Shown in pieces: positions 5,446 through 5,818 of a DNA stretch of 5,818 nt. Each line of letters starts with the position of its first letter. Within the stretch, counting starts at the first letter, position 1. The notes beneath the pieces were generated by a model, which saw only the letters and a list, made by a program, of their open reading frames with translations, was not told the DNA's origin and searched no databases. The position numbers and the translations under genes were made by a program. Source of the stretch: Flavobacteriales bacterium (GTDB taxonomy: Bacteria > Bacteroidota > Bacteroidia > Flavobacteriales_D > CANHHI01); NCBI GenBank assembly GCA_947460225.1, contig CANHHI010000102.1:1-5818 (forward strand), given 5' to 3'.

Positions 5446-5818
5446 ATGAACCCAACAAGCGAACAAGTGTGGTGGCAAGCTGCACAAGAAAAAGCCAGTC
5501 AAGACAATCTATCTATGGAAGCCTTTTTGGAGGTGCCATTGCTGAGAAAACCTTTATTTTATGCAGATTACATCGCCCTAGACACGCTTTTGACCCTGCA
5601 AAATCCACTCACAGACTATCCCGATGAGCAAATTTTTATTGTCTATCACCAAATCACAGAATTGTATTTTTCTTTGATGCAACATGAAATCAAGCAATTG
5701 CAAAGCATACCTTTTGACAAAAATATTTTTTTTAGCAAAATAAAGCGTTTAATTGCATACACGGAAGCACTTACCAAATCGTTTTCAGTCATGGAAAATG
5801 GCATGGATACCGAGCAGT
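5446..5818 (+). CDS. kynA: Tryptophan 2,3-dioxygenase (3' end outside window)
   Basis: The first 124 codons of a heme dioxygenase that opens the indole ring of L-tryptophan to give N-formylkynurenine, the first step of the kynurenine pathway. The frame runs off the right edge. Recognisable blocks: YADYIALDTLLTLQNP (39-54), DEQIFIVYHQITELYF (60-75) and SFSVMENGMDTEQ (112-124). Phe64 and His68 match the active-site Phe51 and His55 of the Xanthomonas enzyme; the SGFQS block with the substrate-binding Arg and the proximal heme His lie beyond the window. Ser76 stands where family members usually have Lys (ELWFKL or ELYFKL), a minor departure. The ATG at 5446 has an AT-rich leader and no Shine-Dalgarno, as usual in Bacteroidota. 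The gene is divergent from the tonB-like gene and is not in the same operon as the cyclase-family gene, but the two enzymes could act in succession. Confidence 0.9.
   Translation, partial: MNPTSEQVWWQAAQEKASQDNLSMEAFLEVPLLRKPLFYADYIALDTLLTLQNPLTDYPDEQIFIVYHQITELYFSLMQHEIKQLQSIPFDKNIFFSKIKRLIAYTEALTKSFSVMENGMDTEQ

Overview
The window looks like an ordinary, tightly packed piece of chromosome from a member of the Bacteroidota (Cytophagia, Flavobacteria or a related class; I cannot place it more finely). Three things point there. An S46 dipeptidyl-peptidase of the DPP11 type opens the window. The TonB-like protein has the two-cysteine C-terminal domain common in this phylum. The promoters that can be seen have the TAnnTTTG -7 element, and genes lack Shine-Dalgarno sites. 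The DNA is moderately AT-rich throughout, with no island of different composition, no RNA gene, no mobile element and no CRISPR array.

Layout. Positions 2-3587 (+) hold three genes that overlap end to end: the 3' five-sixths of a dpp11-type periplasmic peptidase gene, then hemW (radical SAM heme chaperone), then a cyclase-family (kynurenine-formamidase-like) metal hydrolase. The junctions are a 1-base TAATG and a 4-base ATGA, so this is probably one translationally coupled operon. Positions 3571-4622 (-) hold a two-gene operon: a small four-cysteine protein of unknown function followed, again across a 1-base TAATG overlap, by a CPBP-family intramembrane glutamic protease. It has a good promoter (4646-4678) and runs into the cyclase gene with a 17-base convergent overlap. 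Positions 4666-5385 (-) hold a tonB-like gene. Divergent from it, from 5446 (+), is the first 40 percent or so of a tryptophan 2,3-dioxygenase gene that leaves the window on the right. The short gap between these last two carries a 12-base palindrome that supplies -7-like elements to both directions.

How the genes may work together. The clearest functional link is between tryptophan 2,3-dioxygenase (tryptophan to N-formylkynurenine) and the cyclase-family protein, whose best-known relatives hydrolyse N-formylkynurenine to kynurenine. They lie about 1.9 kb apart in different transcription units, so the link is suggestive only. DPP11 (periplasmic release of acidic dipeptides) fits a peptide-consuming lifestyle. 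I see no clear, undescribed multi-gene system here. The least explained items are the four-cysteine protein coupled to the CPBP protease, a terminator-like hairpin inside the start of the CPBP gene, and the palindromic divergent promoter. No gene-free stretch exceeds 60 bases.
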